DNA of 64,000 bases from Knoellia sinensis KCTC 19936 (GTDB taxonomy: Bacteria; Actinomycetota; Actinomycetes; Actinomycetales; Dermatophilaceae), in NCBI RefSeq assembly GCF_000768705.1, contig NZ_AVPJ01000017.1, positions 1 to 64,000 on the forward strand, given 5' to 3'. This document shows, piece after piece, positions 1-8,941 of the stretch; positions within the stretch are counted from its first letter, which is position 1, and each line of letters begins with the position of its first letter. Under the pieces are notes generated by a model, which saw nothing but the letters and a program-made list of their open reading frames with translations, was not told the DNA's origin and made no database searches. The position numbers and the translations under genes are program-made.

Positions 1-28
1 ACCGAGCCTCCACGAAACTCGGGGCGAT

Positions 29-703
29 TCAGAGCGTCCCCGTGGTGAACGCCAGTTCGTCTTTGGTCAACTCCACCGGGAGCGCCTTCGATAGTTGGCT
101 AGCCAACGATGCGCGCAGCCGTTTGAGGGTCTTCGACTTACCGAGCTGCGCTTCAACTGCGTCGAACAACTTCTTGAAGTCGTCTCTCTCGGTTCCTAGG
201 TCGACAAGCTGCAGGATGTCGTCGAGTGGCGTGCGGCGCCCGTCACGAATGTCGCGGTTAACGGCCGTCGCACTCAGCAGGTTCCAGCCAAATGCCTCTA
301 CCTGGCGGACTGACAATTGACGTTGAATGCCCGACTTGGGGGCTCGGCGGTCGACGCTGAGGGTCTTGTTCGTGTCGAAGGACGCCTCGAGGGAAATCGT
401 CAGAGTGAGTTCACCGGTTGCGGTGTCGACGGTCAGTTCGTCGGGGAAGAGCGCCTTATCCGTCGCATTGAAACCCCGTAGGTCAGCCTCGATGAGCATG
501 GGCTTGTCTGGGTCTGCGAGGTCCTCGAACTGGATGCGGTTGTAGAGCTGACCGGTTGAGGCACCCAGGAGGAGATCGATGCAGCGGAGCACGCTGGACT
601 TCCCAACGTCATTCGGACCAACCAGAATCAGGTGCTTGCGCACCTCGAGCTCAGTCGGAGCGAGACGGCTGTGATTCTTGATTGCGAGTCGCGTGAGTCG
701 CAT
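29..703 (-). CDS. AAA/OLD-type ATPase, N-terminal fragment
   Basis: The 224-residue product starts like an OLD-family or SMC-like AAA ATPase: a short beta-rich lead (MRLTRLAIKNHSR) followed by Walker A GPNDVGKSS at about residues 29-37. Family members are usually 500-700 residues and carry a Toprim nuclease domain, so this protein is truncated; the frame stops at 29 and the window ends just after. A one-base shift near the stop would keep a frame open to the window edge, so a disrupted gene is possible but cannot be judged from about a dozen codons. I place the start at the ATG at 703 because GGGGG lies just upstream; an in-frame ATG at 730 is the alternative. The gene sits in the left island, which is visibly richer in A and T than the core. 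OLD-like ATPases are common defence or mobile-element cargo. Confidence 0.6.
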   Translation of the reverse strand: MRLTRLAIKNHSRLAPTELEVRKHLILVGPNDVGKSSVLRCIDLLLGASTGQLYNRIQFEDLADPDKPMLIEADLRGFNATDKALFPDELTVDTATGELTLTISLEASFDTNKTLSVDRRAPKSGIQRQLSVRQVEAFGWNLLSATAVNRDIRDGRRTPLDDILQLVDLGTERDDFKKLFDAVEAQLGKSKTLKRLRASLASQLSKALPVELTKDELAFTTGTL

Positions 704-927
704 GGATCCCCCGAGAATGATTGAGCCCATGTGCGATCGCCTTGGGCGCGATCACGCTAGCGGTCTTCCATGATCTGGCTCGGGACATTCAGAGATCCCT
801 GCTCATGTTGCGCGGCGACGGAAACGACCATCGGCATGGTCGATTGATGGTGGCCATGTGAAAGTCCGCCGGCCGGGCCTGTCCCTGGGGAGCCGCGGCT
901 GCGCATTGGGAGTCACAGGAGGCCACC
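704..927. other. Intergenic region of the left island
   Basis: No gene is supported between the ATPase start and the Xis-like gene. A short dyad, GACCAT-CGGC-ATGGTC, lies near 829-844. The last bases carry the AGGAGG ribosome binding site of the downstream gene. Confidence 0.5.
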
Positions 928-1119
928 ATGACTCAGACCAGTCGTCGCCAGTACGAGTCGCTCGCGGACGCCGCCGAGCGCACCGGACTCAGCATCCGAA
1001 CCCTTCGGCGTCGGATCGCGATGGGCGAGCTCACCGCCTATCGCGCCGGCCCGCGGGTCATCCGGCTCGATCCCGAGGACGTCGACCGCCTCATGGTCCA
1101 GGTCCCGAACTTCCGCTGA
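928..1119 (+). CDS. Excisionase-like MerR-type HTH protein
   Basis: This 63-residue protein is a single winged-helix/MerR-like DNA-binding domain of the excisionase family (TIGR01764-like). The HTH core RTGLSIRTLRRRIAMGEL lies at about residues 17-34, followed by the characteristic turn YRAGPRVIRLD and an acidic helix (PEDVDRL). Such proteins bend DNA next to attachment sites and direct excision by a tyrosine integrase. The ATG at 928 follows an ideal AGGAGG. The gene lies about 215 bp from the truncated tRNA-Arg sequence, the usual place for xis near an att site. It is clearly homologous to the protein at 62894-63103 at the other end of the window (shared RTLRR, IA.G.L.AYR.GPR..RLD, E.VD.L). 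No integrase accompanies it in the window, so its partner is presumably off the left edge. Confidence 0.85.
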   Translation: MTQTSRRQYESLADAAERTGLSIRTLRRRIAMGELTAYRAGPRVIRLDPEDVDRLMVQVPNFR

Positions 1120-1333
1120 GCTGCCAGCGAAGGAGTGCCCGAGCTCCGCGGTGCCGCACCGCATCGTGAGACGCTGATCTCATCCCCGGACCCCACTCCA
1201 GGCCGGTTTGGGACACGAAACGACACGGCTGGCCTGCGGATATGGCACATATCTGGCACGCCGAGCTGAGTCGTCGATCCAGAGTCAGCGTTTCCGCAGG
1301 TCAGAGCCATTTTTCGAACAGTTTTCGGTGTCC
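1120..1333. other. Island end between xis and attachment site
   Basis: There is no convincing gene here. The stretch contains short A/T-rich repeats (GGCACATATCTGGCAC around 1244-1259) and GACACGAAACGACAC at about 1212-1226. These could be arm-type integrase or Xis sites, by analogy with other tRNA-targeting elements. That role is inference. Confidence 0.35.
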
Positions 1334-1378
1334 CTCCTAAAGAAGGTGTCGCAGGTTCGAATCCTGCCGAGGGCACCA
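1334..1378 (+). other. Truncated tRNA-Arg(CCT) 3' half, island attachment site
   Basis: From the anticodon loop CTCCTAA (1334-1340) to the encoded CCA (1376-1378) the sequence is a good tRNA 3' half: 3' anticodon stem AGAAG, 5-nt variable loop, T arm GCAGG-TTCGAAT-CCTGC, acceptor strand CGAGGGC and discriminator A. Upstream of the loop there is no matching anticodon 5' strand, D arm or 5' acceptor strand. This is the hallmark of the distal attachment site left when an integrative element recombines into a tRNA gene: the complete tRNA should lie beyond the left edge. The crossover probably falls in or near the anticodon loop. Confidence 0.8.
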
Positions 1379-1388
1379 TCTGTCCACG

Positions 1389-4300
1389 TCAGGTCTGGGC
1401 AGGCGAGGCCGCGGGCTGAGTCACCGAAGGCTGGTCGACTGCCGCAGGCTCATCCGGCACAGGACCCGGCTTCCGGGATTTGCCGAACCTCAGGTACAGC
1501 GACGGCACCACGAACAGGTTGAGCAGCGTCGAGGTGATGAGACCGCCCAGGATGACGAGCGCCATCGGGTACTCGATCTCGTGGCCGGGCACGTCGCCCA
1601 TGACGACGAGCGGAACGAGGGCGAGCGCCGTCGCCAACGTCGTCATGAGGATGGGAGCCAGACGCTCCCGGGCGGCCCTGATGACGAGTTCGGGGCCGAA
1701 ACTCATGCCCTCGACCTCTTCGAGGTGCTGGCAGTGGCTGATCATGAGAATGCCGTTGCGAGCGGCGATCCCGAGCACGGTGAAGAGGCCCACGAAGGAG
1801 CCGATCGTCATCGTGCCGCTGGTCAACCACGCTGCAAGAACCCCGCCGACGAGCGCCATCGGCAGCGTGAGCAAGCTCAGGAGGGCGAGCCTCCACCGTC
1901 GGAACGACCCGTAGAGGAGGACGAGGATCGCCAGGAACGCCACGCCGCTGAGTAGCCGGAGCCGCTGGGACGCCGCAGCACGCTCCGTGTCCTCGCCGGT
2001 CACCTCGACGCGGTAGCCCACGGGCAGTTCGACGTTGTTGGCGGCTTCTTTGACGTCCGCTGCGACGTCTGCGAGCGGTCGGCCCTCGACGTTGGCCCCG
2101 ACATCGAGCCTGCGGGAGCCGTCGATGCGGCGGATCATGCTGGGCGTCGAACTCATCTCGACTGCGGCGATGTCCGCCAGCCGCACGGTGCCGCCCGAGG
2201 GCGTGTCGATGAGCATGTCGCGCACGTGATCGGGAGTCCGTCGCGACTCGGGGACGCTCCACACCATGACGTCATAGGCCTTGCCCACGCGGTACACGTC
2301 GGACATCTCCTCGGCGGAGAGGTAGACCGCCGCCTGACGACGGACGTCTCCGGGCTTGAGTCCGACGGCCTGCGCCTTGTCGAGGTCGACCTCCACGACG
2401 AGGTGTGGGATTCGGGTCTGGAGGTCCGTGTGCGGATCCTTGACACCGGGTATGCCGGCAATGGCGTCCTCGATCTCGTGCGCCTTCTCCTCGATGATGT
2501 CGAGGTCGTCCCCGTAGACCCGGACGACGACTGCTTCACCTGCGCCGGTGAGCACCTCGCGGATGCGCTCCTTGAGGTAGGTCTGGACGTCCCTCCGCAG
2601 GCCGGGGTACCCGTCGACCACGGTCTGAACGCGGTTCAGGGTCTGTTCGTAGTCCTCGTCGGGGTCGATGCTGATCCAGTTCTCGACGAAGTAGATCCCA
2701 TAGACCTCGTCACCCATCATCGCCTGCCCGACGTGGGCGCCGAAGTTCCGAACGCCCGGCACTTCGCGCAGCTCGCGACTCGCAGCCCTCGTCACGTCCA
2801 TGGTCTCGTCGTAGGACGCACTCGGCTCGAGGACCCAGTGCATGAGGAAGTCGCGTTCGCGGAACGTGGGCAGGAGGTCCTGACCCAGCCGCGGGACCAC
2901 GGCGATCCCGCCGGCGACAAGGGCCGCCACAACGAGGTATGCGGCGAGCGGACGACGGACGGTGGGCCGCAGAACCTTCGTGTAGGCAGCCTGGGTCCAC
3001 CGCACGATGGGCGGCGGCTTGGGGTCGAGCTTCGCGTTGCGAAGCAGGATCAGCGCCATGGCCGGCGTCGTCGTGATGGCGACGAGCATCGACGCCGCGA
3101 CCGCCAAGGTGTACGAGAAGGCCAGTGGCTGGAAGAACGACCCCATGAGGCCGGTGAGGAAGAAGACGGGGATGGCCGCAGCGAGGATGATCAGGGTCGC
3201 GTAGACGATGGGGCTGCGCACTTCCAGGGATGCCTCGAGCACGATCGACGCGGTCGACCGGGTCCCACCGGCCGCACGGTGCTCACGCAGGCGCCGCACG
3301 ATGTTCTCGACGTCGATGATCGCGTCGTCGACGACGACGCCGACGGCGATGACCAACCCCGCGAGGACCATGGTGTTCGTCGTCTCGCCTCGATGGTGGA
3401 GGACCAGGGCCGCGGCCACGAGCGACAGCGGGATCGCGACGAGCGAAATGACGGCTGTCCTCCACTGGAACAGGAAGAACATGAGCAACACCGCCACCAG
3501 CAGGACCCCCAGCGTGAGGGCCTGGGTGAGGTTCTCGATCGCCAACTCCACGAAGCTCGCCGGCCGGAAGATCGTGGTGTCGATCTCGAGGTCGCCGAGG
3601 GCGGGCTGCATCGTCGCAAGCGTCTCCTCGACCTGACGGGTGACGTCCAGGGTGTTGCCCCATGGGAGCTTCTCGACGATCAGCAGGAGCCCCTCGCCGT
3701 CGTTGATGACGGCGTCGCCGATGAGCAGCTGGTGACCCTTGACGACGTCAGCGACGTCGCCCATCAGCACCGTCCCGCTCGCTTGTCGCTTGATGACGAT
3801 CCCTGAGATGGACTCGGCCGACTCGAGGGGCAACACATGCTGCACCGCCACCCGCTCGCCGGCTGCGTCGACGTACCCCCCGGTCCCGATCTTGGTGCCG
3901 GTCCGGTGCTTGAGCAGGCCCGCATCCGTGCCAGCGGATGCCGCGGTCATCACTTCCTCCTGGGTGACTCCCGCAGCCCGCATGCGCTCAGGGTCGATCT
4001 GGATCTGCCACTGGTTCTTGCGCATGCCCCACACGGCGACATTGGCGACGCCCGGGATCGACATGAGCTGCGGACGGATCTTGTATCGCACGATCGTTGC
4101 CTGCTCGATGAGGTCGATCTTGTCGGACTGCACCCCGATCTTGAGGACCCGGCTTGTCGCGGACAGCGGCTGAAGCACCACGGGAGGGGTCGCCCAACTC
4201 GGAAGCGTCGGCGTGATCGTCTGGATCCGCTCAGCGACAAGGCGTCGAGCCTCGATGATGTCCGTTCCCTTGGTGAAGATGAGTTCGATCGACGACTGCT

Positions 4301-4565
4301 GCGGGATCGACTTCGAGCGCAGCGTCTCCAGCCGCGGCATGCCGGTGAGTCCCTGTTCCATCGGCACCGTGATGAGTTCCTCGACCTCCTGGGCCGACAG
4401 CCCCAGCGCATCGGTCTGCACCTCGACCCGAGGCGGGGCGAACTCAGGGAAGACGTCGATCCTGGTGTCCCTCAGTTGTAGGCCCCCGACCACGAGCATG
4501 GCGATGGAGGCGGCGACAACGATGTAGCGGAAGCGGAGGCTCGCGGTGAGGATGTGACGCATCAT
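1389..4565 (-). CDS. RND efflux permease, heavy-metal-efflux (CusA/CzcA) type
   Basis: This 1058-residue inner-membrane proton antiporter is full length for the RND superfamily. The order is TM1 (about residues 13-30), first periplasmic porter loop (40-340), TM2-TM6, a cytoplasmic linker, TM7, second porter loop and TM8-TM12. TM4 contains VDDAIIDVEN at 412-421, whose acidic residues match the proton-relay position of heavy-metal RND pumps. TM10 carries AARNGILMI. The tail is Pro/Ala-rich. The gene is last in a three-gene operon, 12 nt after the adaptor lipoprotein, and its stop lies 10 bp from the tRNA-Arg attachment remnant. Substrate is unknown; metal cations or biocides are the family's usual substrates. 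Codon use and rarity of the GGCATAC motif suggest acquisition. The start is either of two adjacent ATGs (4565 or 4562). Confidence 0.9.
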   Translation of the reverse strand: MMRHILTASLRFRYIVVAASIAMLVVGGLQLRDTRIDVFPEFAPPRVEVQTDALGLSAQEVEELITVPMEQGLTGMPRLETLRSKSIPQQSSIELIFTKGTDIIEARRLVAERIQTITPTLPSWATPPVVLQPLSATSRVLKIGVQSDKIDLIEQATIVRYKIRPQLMSIPGVANVAVWGMRKNQWQIQIDPERMRAAGVTQEEVMTAASAGTDAGLLKHRTGTKIGTGGYVDAAGERVAVQHVLPLESAESISGIVIKRQASGTVLMGDVADVVKGHQLLIGDAVINDGEGLLLIVEKLPWGNTLDVTRQVEETLATMQPALGDLEIDTTIFRPASFVELAIENLTQALTLGVLLVAVLLMFFLFQWRTAVISLVAIPLSLVAAALVLHHRGETTNTMVLAGLVIAVGVVVDDAIIDVENIVRRLREHRAAGGTRSTASIVLEASLEVRSPIVYATLIILAAAIPVFFLTGLMGSFFQPLAFSYTLAVAASMLVAITTTPAMALILLRNAKLDPKPPPIVRWTQAAYTKVLRPTVRRPLAAYLVVAALVAGGIAVVPRLGQDLLPTFRERDFLMHWVLEPSASYDETMDVTRAASRELREVPGVRNFGAHVGQAMMGDEVYGIYFVENWISIDPDEDYEQTLNRVQTVVDGYPGLRRDVQTYLKERIREVLTGAGEAVVVRVYGDDLDIIEEKAHEIEDAIAGIPGVKDPHTDLQTRIPHLVVEVDLDKAQAVGLKPGDVRRQAAVYLSAEEMSDVYRVGKAYDVMVWSVPESRRTPDHVRDMLIDTPSGGTVRLADIAAVEMSSTPSMIRRIDGSRRLDVGANVEGRPLADVAADVKEAANNVELPVGYRVEVTGEDTERAAASQRLRLLSGVAFLAILVLLYGSFRRWRLALLSLLTLPMALVGGVLAAWLTSGTMTIGSFVGLFTVLGIAARNGILMISHCQHLEEVEGMSFGPELVIRAARERLAPILMTTLATALALVPLVVMGDVPGHEIEYPMALVILGGLITSTLLNLFVVPSLYLRFGKSRKPGPVPDEPAAVDQPSVTQPAASPAQT

Positions 4566-4577
4566 GGCCCGGTACCC

Positions 4578-5000
4578 CTAGTGCCCGCCGCCGACGCCGG
4601 TCTCAGCGCCGTAGAGCTTGATCGCGGCGCGAGTGACGATCCGCGTCCCGCGTGGCGGCCCTGCTGACAGGTTGACGGCGTCGTCCTCGACTCTTGTGAT
4701 GGTGACGGGGACGCGGATGAAGGTCCGCTCCTCCGGGTTCGAGTACACCCAGGGTTTGCCCGTCTTGTCATAGAGCACCGCGGAGTACGGAACTCTGGCG
4801 GGGTCCTCGACGACCACGGTGGTGAGTTCCAGTCGCCGGACCGCGTCCGCTGTGAGGGACAGGGTCTTCGGTGCCGAATCATCAGCGCCATCGACGATGG
4901 TCACTGCCGGAAGCGGCTCGTGTGGGGTCGCCTCGACCGCGGTGCAGCCGGTCGTCACTGCCGCGACCGCCAGGACCACCCACCACGTGGACCTACGCAT
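4578..5000 (-). CDS. Minimal RND adaptor-like lipoprotein
   Basis: This 140-residue lipoprotein has a signal peptide (residues 1-18) and lipobox TTGC with lipidated Cys19. The mature part resembles only the membrane-proximal beta domains of CusB/CzcB-type adaptors: PYSAVLYDKTGKPWVYSNP and RTFIRVPVTI, then a C-terminal KLYGAETGVG like the adaptor end. The coiled-coil hairpin and most of the lipoyl domain are missing. That fits a Gram-positive cell without an outer-membrane channel to dock to. The start ATG at 5000 overlaps the stop of the upstream RND gene by 8 nt (ATGCGTAG), so translation is probably coupled, and the downstream RND starts 12 nt after this stop. It probably sits on the outer face of the membrane and assists the pump; that role is inferred. 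Confidence 0.75.
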   Translation of the reverse strand: MRRSTWWVVLAVAAVTTGCTAVEATPHEPLPAVTIVDGADDSAPKTLSLTADAVRRLELTTVVVEDPARVPYSAVLYDKTGKPWVYSNPEERTFIRVPVTITRVEDDAVNLSAGPPRGTRIVTRAAIKLYGAETGVGGGH

Positions 5001-8000
5001 GGCTGCCCGCTCCCACCGGCCCGTACAGGGAGGCATCGTCGAAGGCATAGTCCTCGACGGCTTCCTCGTGGCTGCCGTACCTGACGGCGAGCGCCGGGAA
5101 CACGAGGACCGAGACCACGCCCATCGTGAGGGCGCCGGAGGCCACCACCACCGCCATGTCCCGGACCGACTCCAAGCCGGGCCTGGCCCCGAGGAGTGCG
5201 ACACCGAGGCCAGCGAGGACCGTGATGACCGTCGCGGGAACCACCGAGCGGGGGGCGGCAGCGAGCGCGTCCACGGGTTCCACCGAGGGTGCGCGTGCGA
5301 GTCGGACCACGGACAGCGCGCTGTGCAACCCGAGCACCGCCACCGCCAGAAGTCCGATGATCGCTCCGACCGTGAGGCCCCCGAGCGCCCAGGCCGCCAC
5401 GAACGCTCCGACCATGCCGAGCGGGATCGCCGCTGCGGCACCGATGGAGGTCCACCAGTTCCTTGTGGCGGCCTGCAGGAGCAACAGCACGCCAATGAGG
5501 GCCAGCACTCCGTAGAGCAGGACGAGGCGCTGGTTCCCGGCGGTATCGGCAGCCTCGGAGCGGACTTCCGCGTGGTATTCCGCCGGAAGCGTCATCTTGG
5601 CCAGATTGGCAGCCACGTCCTCGCGGGCGTCGCCGCTCGTCACGTCCGCGACGATGTTGATCCGACGCTGCACGGACTCCCGCTCGATGAGCGTGGGCTG
5701 CTGGGCCATGGAGATGGTGGCCACGTCACCGAGTGGGACCTGGGCGCCGCTCGGAGTGTCGATGGGAAGGGCGCTGACCTTCTCTGGGCTGTCCCGCAGC
5801 CCCTCGCCACTCCAGACCTGGACGTCGAAGACCTTCTGCTCCTCGAAGATCGCGCCCACCTCGAGGCCGCCGACGAGTGTGGCGGCCTGACGTCGGATGT
5901 CGCCCGGCGTCATGCCGAGGGCTTGCGCCTTGGCCATGTCGACCGTGATCTGGAGATTGTCCTCCGTCGGGATCTCCACGATCCTGGCTCCGGTGACGCC
6001 GTCCGTCTCGGACACGACCGTGAGCGCGTCCTCCGCGGCACTCTGCAGGGTCTCCGGCACCGGTCCGTACACGGACACCACCAGAGGACCTTCTGCCTCG
6101 GGGAGGATCGTCTCGACCCGGCCGTCCAAGTACGTCCCGATGGATGCCTCCAGGCCGCCGGCAGATCGAGCCGCATCCACAGCGTCTGCCGCGACCGCGT
6201 CCCGATCTGCCCGTCCTCGAGGGTGATCCAGAGCTCTCCCGTGTTCGACCCGACGATGCGCTCTCCTTGAACGGCGCGTCCCACGTGACCGCCCACGCCC
6301 GCCACTCCCTCCAGGGTGCGGACGGTTCCGGCGACCGTTCCGAGTGAGGTCGTCAGCGCCTGGGGCGATGTGCCGGCGGGGGCCTCGGCCTTCAGCACGA
6401 GGGTCGGCTCCTTGAAGGCGGGCCGAGTCTCGCGGTCGAGGGTCAGAGCCATCGATGCGGTCGCGGCCAGTCCCACGAGAACCACCGTGACGAGGGCGAC
6501 CGCCGACGACGCCAGCCGTCCGGCCATCGTGGCGATGGGCGACCAGAGCCGCTGCGGCGCGCGGGTCTCGCCGGGGTCGCCGCCCCCGGCGATGAGCGCC
6601 GCCAATGCGGGCGCGACCAGGAGGGCCACGATCAACGAACCGGCTGTCGCGAGCAGGAATCCCGTCGCGGCCTCAGGAAGTGCGGCGCCCGATCGTCCCT
6701 CCAGCAGGAAAACCGGGAGAGCCAGCAGAGCGGCCGCTACCGACGTGTACATGGCGTTGGAACCCAGGCTTCCGTAGGCGCCGCCAACGCGCCGAAGCGG
6801 TGGCAGGTCGCGCGGCATCCGACCGATGGCGTCCACTGCCCCAGTGCCCTGGGCGATGGCGAGCACCGCACCTGCACCGAGTCCGGTCAGGGCGAGCAGG
6901 TTCATGGGCGCGTCACGCAGCCACAGCAGCAGCCACCCGGCCATCCATGCCAGTGCCACCGTCGCAGCCAGCGTCACGACTGGGCGCCAGGATCGGTACA
7001 TGAGGACGGCACCGACCACGACGAGGAGGAGTGTCAGAGCAGCAGCCAGCAGCAGGTTGCGCCCCAGATCCGAGCCATAGTCGGCGGGCCGATAGAGAGA
7101 CGAGTCCATCGTGACCCCGGGGAGACCCGCGGACAGGGTTGCCAGCGCCTGCTCGATCGAGGCACTGACCTCGGCCGTGCTCGTCCCCGGCTGCTTCTCG
7201 ACGACAAGCACGAGACCGGACGTGTCGCCCACGATCCCGTCACCGATGATCGTGGGCGGAGCCTCGACGATCTGTGCGACATCGGCCAGCGTGACTCCTG
7301 CGCCTGTCGCACCCTCCACCGCGATGCGGCCCAGGGCCGCACTGTCGGTGATCGGCGAGACGTGCTGCACGTTGACCCGCTGCTGCGGAAGGTCGAGGAA
7401 GCCACCACGACCCGGAGTCGAGGCCTCGAGGAAGCTCAGGGGCGAGACCCACAACGAGTTCCCCGTCGTGGCGACGAGCTCGTCGAGGGTCACACCATGC
7501 TGCTTCATCCGCACGGGGTCCGCCTGCACCTGCAACTGTCGATCACGCATCCCCCAGACCGCGACGTTGGCCACTCCCTCGACACTCATGAGCTTGGGCC
7601 GAATCGTCCAGCGCGAGAGCACGGAGAGGTCGACGAGTGAGGACTGCTCGGACGACAAACCGATCATCATGACCCGGTTCGCCGCCGACGTCGGCTGCAG
7701 CATCACTGGGGCCTTGGAGGCGTTGGTGAGCAGGGCGCCCTGGGTGAGCCGCTCCTGCACCACCTGCCGCGCGCGGATGGGATCCGTCCCGTCCTCGAAG
7801 GTCATCACGATCGACGAGAGGCCCGGGATGGAGGTCGACGTCATCTGGTCGACCCAGGCCACCCCGCTGAGGAGATTGGACTCGAGGGGAACCGTGACAA
7901 GGTCCTCGACCTCCTGCGCCGAGAGTCCGAGCGCCTCGGACTGCACCTCGACCACGACCGGGGCGAACTCGGGCATGGCCTCAACAGGCGTGCCCCGAAC

Positions 8001-8090
8001 CTGAACCACCCCAAACACGGCGAGCACGAGGGCAATCAGGACGACGAGCACCCGAGACTGAACCCCAACCCTGACAACGCGACCGATCAT
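4993..8090 (-). pseudogene. Second RND permease, frameshifted and TM4-degenerate
   Basis: Two frames together encode one RND protein of about 1032 residues. The first frame reads from ATG 8090 (after GGAGGGGTC) to about 6215; the second continues from about 6208 to the stop at 4993. The 3098-nt span is one base short of a whole number of codons, so a single-base deletion near 6208-6215 (around GACGGGCAGATC on the minus strand) breaks it. A sequencing error is possible. It aligns almost without gaps to its neighbour at 1389-4565, including the start MPEFAP and LGLSAQEVE. Where the neighbour has VDDAIIDVEN, residues 412-421 here read IAQGTGAVDA, so the proton-relay acids are gone; TM10 AARNGILMI is also not conserved. 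Even when intact it may have been an inactive or heteromeric partner subunit. It is the first gene of the operon. Confidence 0.8.
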
Positions 8091-8258
8091 GACCCCTCCA
8101 TAGGTCGAAACCGCGGCGGGCAGGTCAGAGCACACAGTTGTGCCCCGCCATCGTTCCGGAGCGTAGTGATCTGGATCACACGTGGTAATAGCACGTGAGT
8201 GCCCAGCCGATGGTTCAAACGGGGTGGCCCTCAGCGCAACGTCACCGTCGCGCCGAGG
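8091..8258. other. Upstream region of the RND operon
   Basis: This gap holds the RND operon's presumed promoter and the 3' flank of the DsbA-like gene. The palindrome GTGATCTGGATCAC (8167-8180) could bind a regulator. A T-loop-like GGTTCAAAC near 8213 does not extend into a tRNA. Confidence 0.35.
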
Positions 8259-8843
8259 TCAGCCAGACGTCTGGGCCCGCGTGATGAGATCGAGGTAGTC
8301 GTCCGCCGTCGCCGGGCCGCCCAGACCCAGTTGCTGGTCGATGAGCACGAACGGAGTCTGGGTCACCTCCAGCCCCTCGGCCGTCGCCCTGTCTGCGTCG
8401 ACGTCGGCTCGCCTCTCCTGCGACTCCAGGATGGCCGCGGCCCGGCCCTCGTCCAGACCGGCCTCGCCGGCGAGGCGTTGCAGAACCGTCGGCGACTCGA
8501 TATCCGCCCCTTCGATGAACACCGCGGCATACAGCCGCTCGAGGACCGCACCCTGCAAAGCAGGACCGCCCAATGCCAGCCCTTGGGCCACGAGTCGGTG
8601 GGCGTCGGTGGTGTCATGGGCAGGTGGCGTGGCGACCGAGATGAGGATCCCCTCCACCCGGCCCTCCTCCGCAGCTCGCTCGAGCTCGTCTGCGGACGTC
8701 GGCGAACCGGGCAGGGCGCGATGGATCACCAGCACCTCTGACGGCCGCCCGGACTTCGCCACAGCTGCCTCGAGGCGGCGCTTCGCGACGTAGGACCACG
8801 GGTCGATCACGTCGCCCCAGAGTTCACAGTCGAGGGTGGCCAT
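8259..8843 (-). CDS. DsbA/2-hydroxychromene-2-carboxylate isomerase-like thioredoxin-fold protein
   Basis: The 194-residue cytoplasmic protein has the FrnE/DsbA-like fold: a beta strand with the active-site turn at residues 14-19, a long helical insert, and the cis-Pro segment EVTQTPFVLIDQQ near residues 160-172 before the last strand. FrnE-like oxidoreductases have CPWC at the turn, but this protein reads DPWSYVAK, so both catalytic cysteines are missing. A Ser at the second position resembles kappa-class glutathione transferases and HCCA isomerases (SPYS). It may therefore be a thiol-dependent transferase or isomerase rather than a disulfide oxidase. The start ATG 8843 is followed by MATLDCELWGD, where homology begins. 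It stands alone, between the RND operon and a terminator. Confidence 0.75.
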   Translation of the reverse strand: MATLDCELWGDVIDPWSYVAKRRLEAAVAKSGRPSEVLVIHRALPGSPTSADELERAAEEGRVEGILISVATPPAHDTTDAHRLVAQGLALGGPALQGAVLERLYAAVFIEGADIESPTVLQRLAGEAGLDEGRAAAILESQERRADVDADRATAEGLEVTQTPFVLIDQQLGLGGPATADDYLDLITRAQTSG

Positions 8844-8881
8844 CACTCCACTGAACCACACGACCCTGAACCACACGACGA

Positions 8882-8920
8882 CGAACGCCCCCCGGATCCG
8901 AAAGGTCCGGGGGGCGTTCG
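8882..8920 (-). terminator. Hairpin terminator after the NlpC/P60 gene
   Basis: A GC-rich hairpin with arms CGAACGCCCCCCGGATC and GTCCGGGGGGCGTTCG around a 6-nt loop lies 20 bp past the stop of the NlpC/P60 gene. There is no long U tract, as is usual in actinobacteria. Confidence 0.7.
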
Positions 8921-8941
8921 ATCTGGCGTATGCCGTGTGGC

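Noticed and set aside
2226-3806. 526-codon open frame on the plus strand opposite the RND permease
   Set aside because: It is antisense to a well-conserved RND gene, is dominated by Asp/Arg/Val/Gly from GC-rich shadowing, and has no domain or ribosome binding site.
8205-8225. T-loop-like GGTTCAAAC suggesting another tRNA fragment at the RND operon's far end
   Set aside because: The flanking bases do not form a T stem or an acceptor 3' end, and they do not match the tRNA-Arg remnant.
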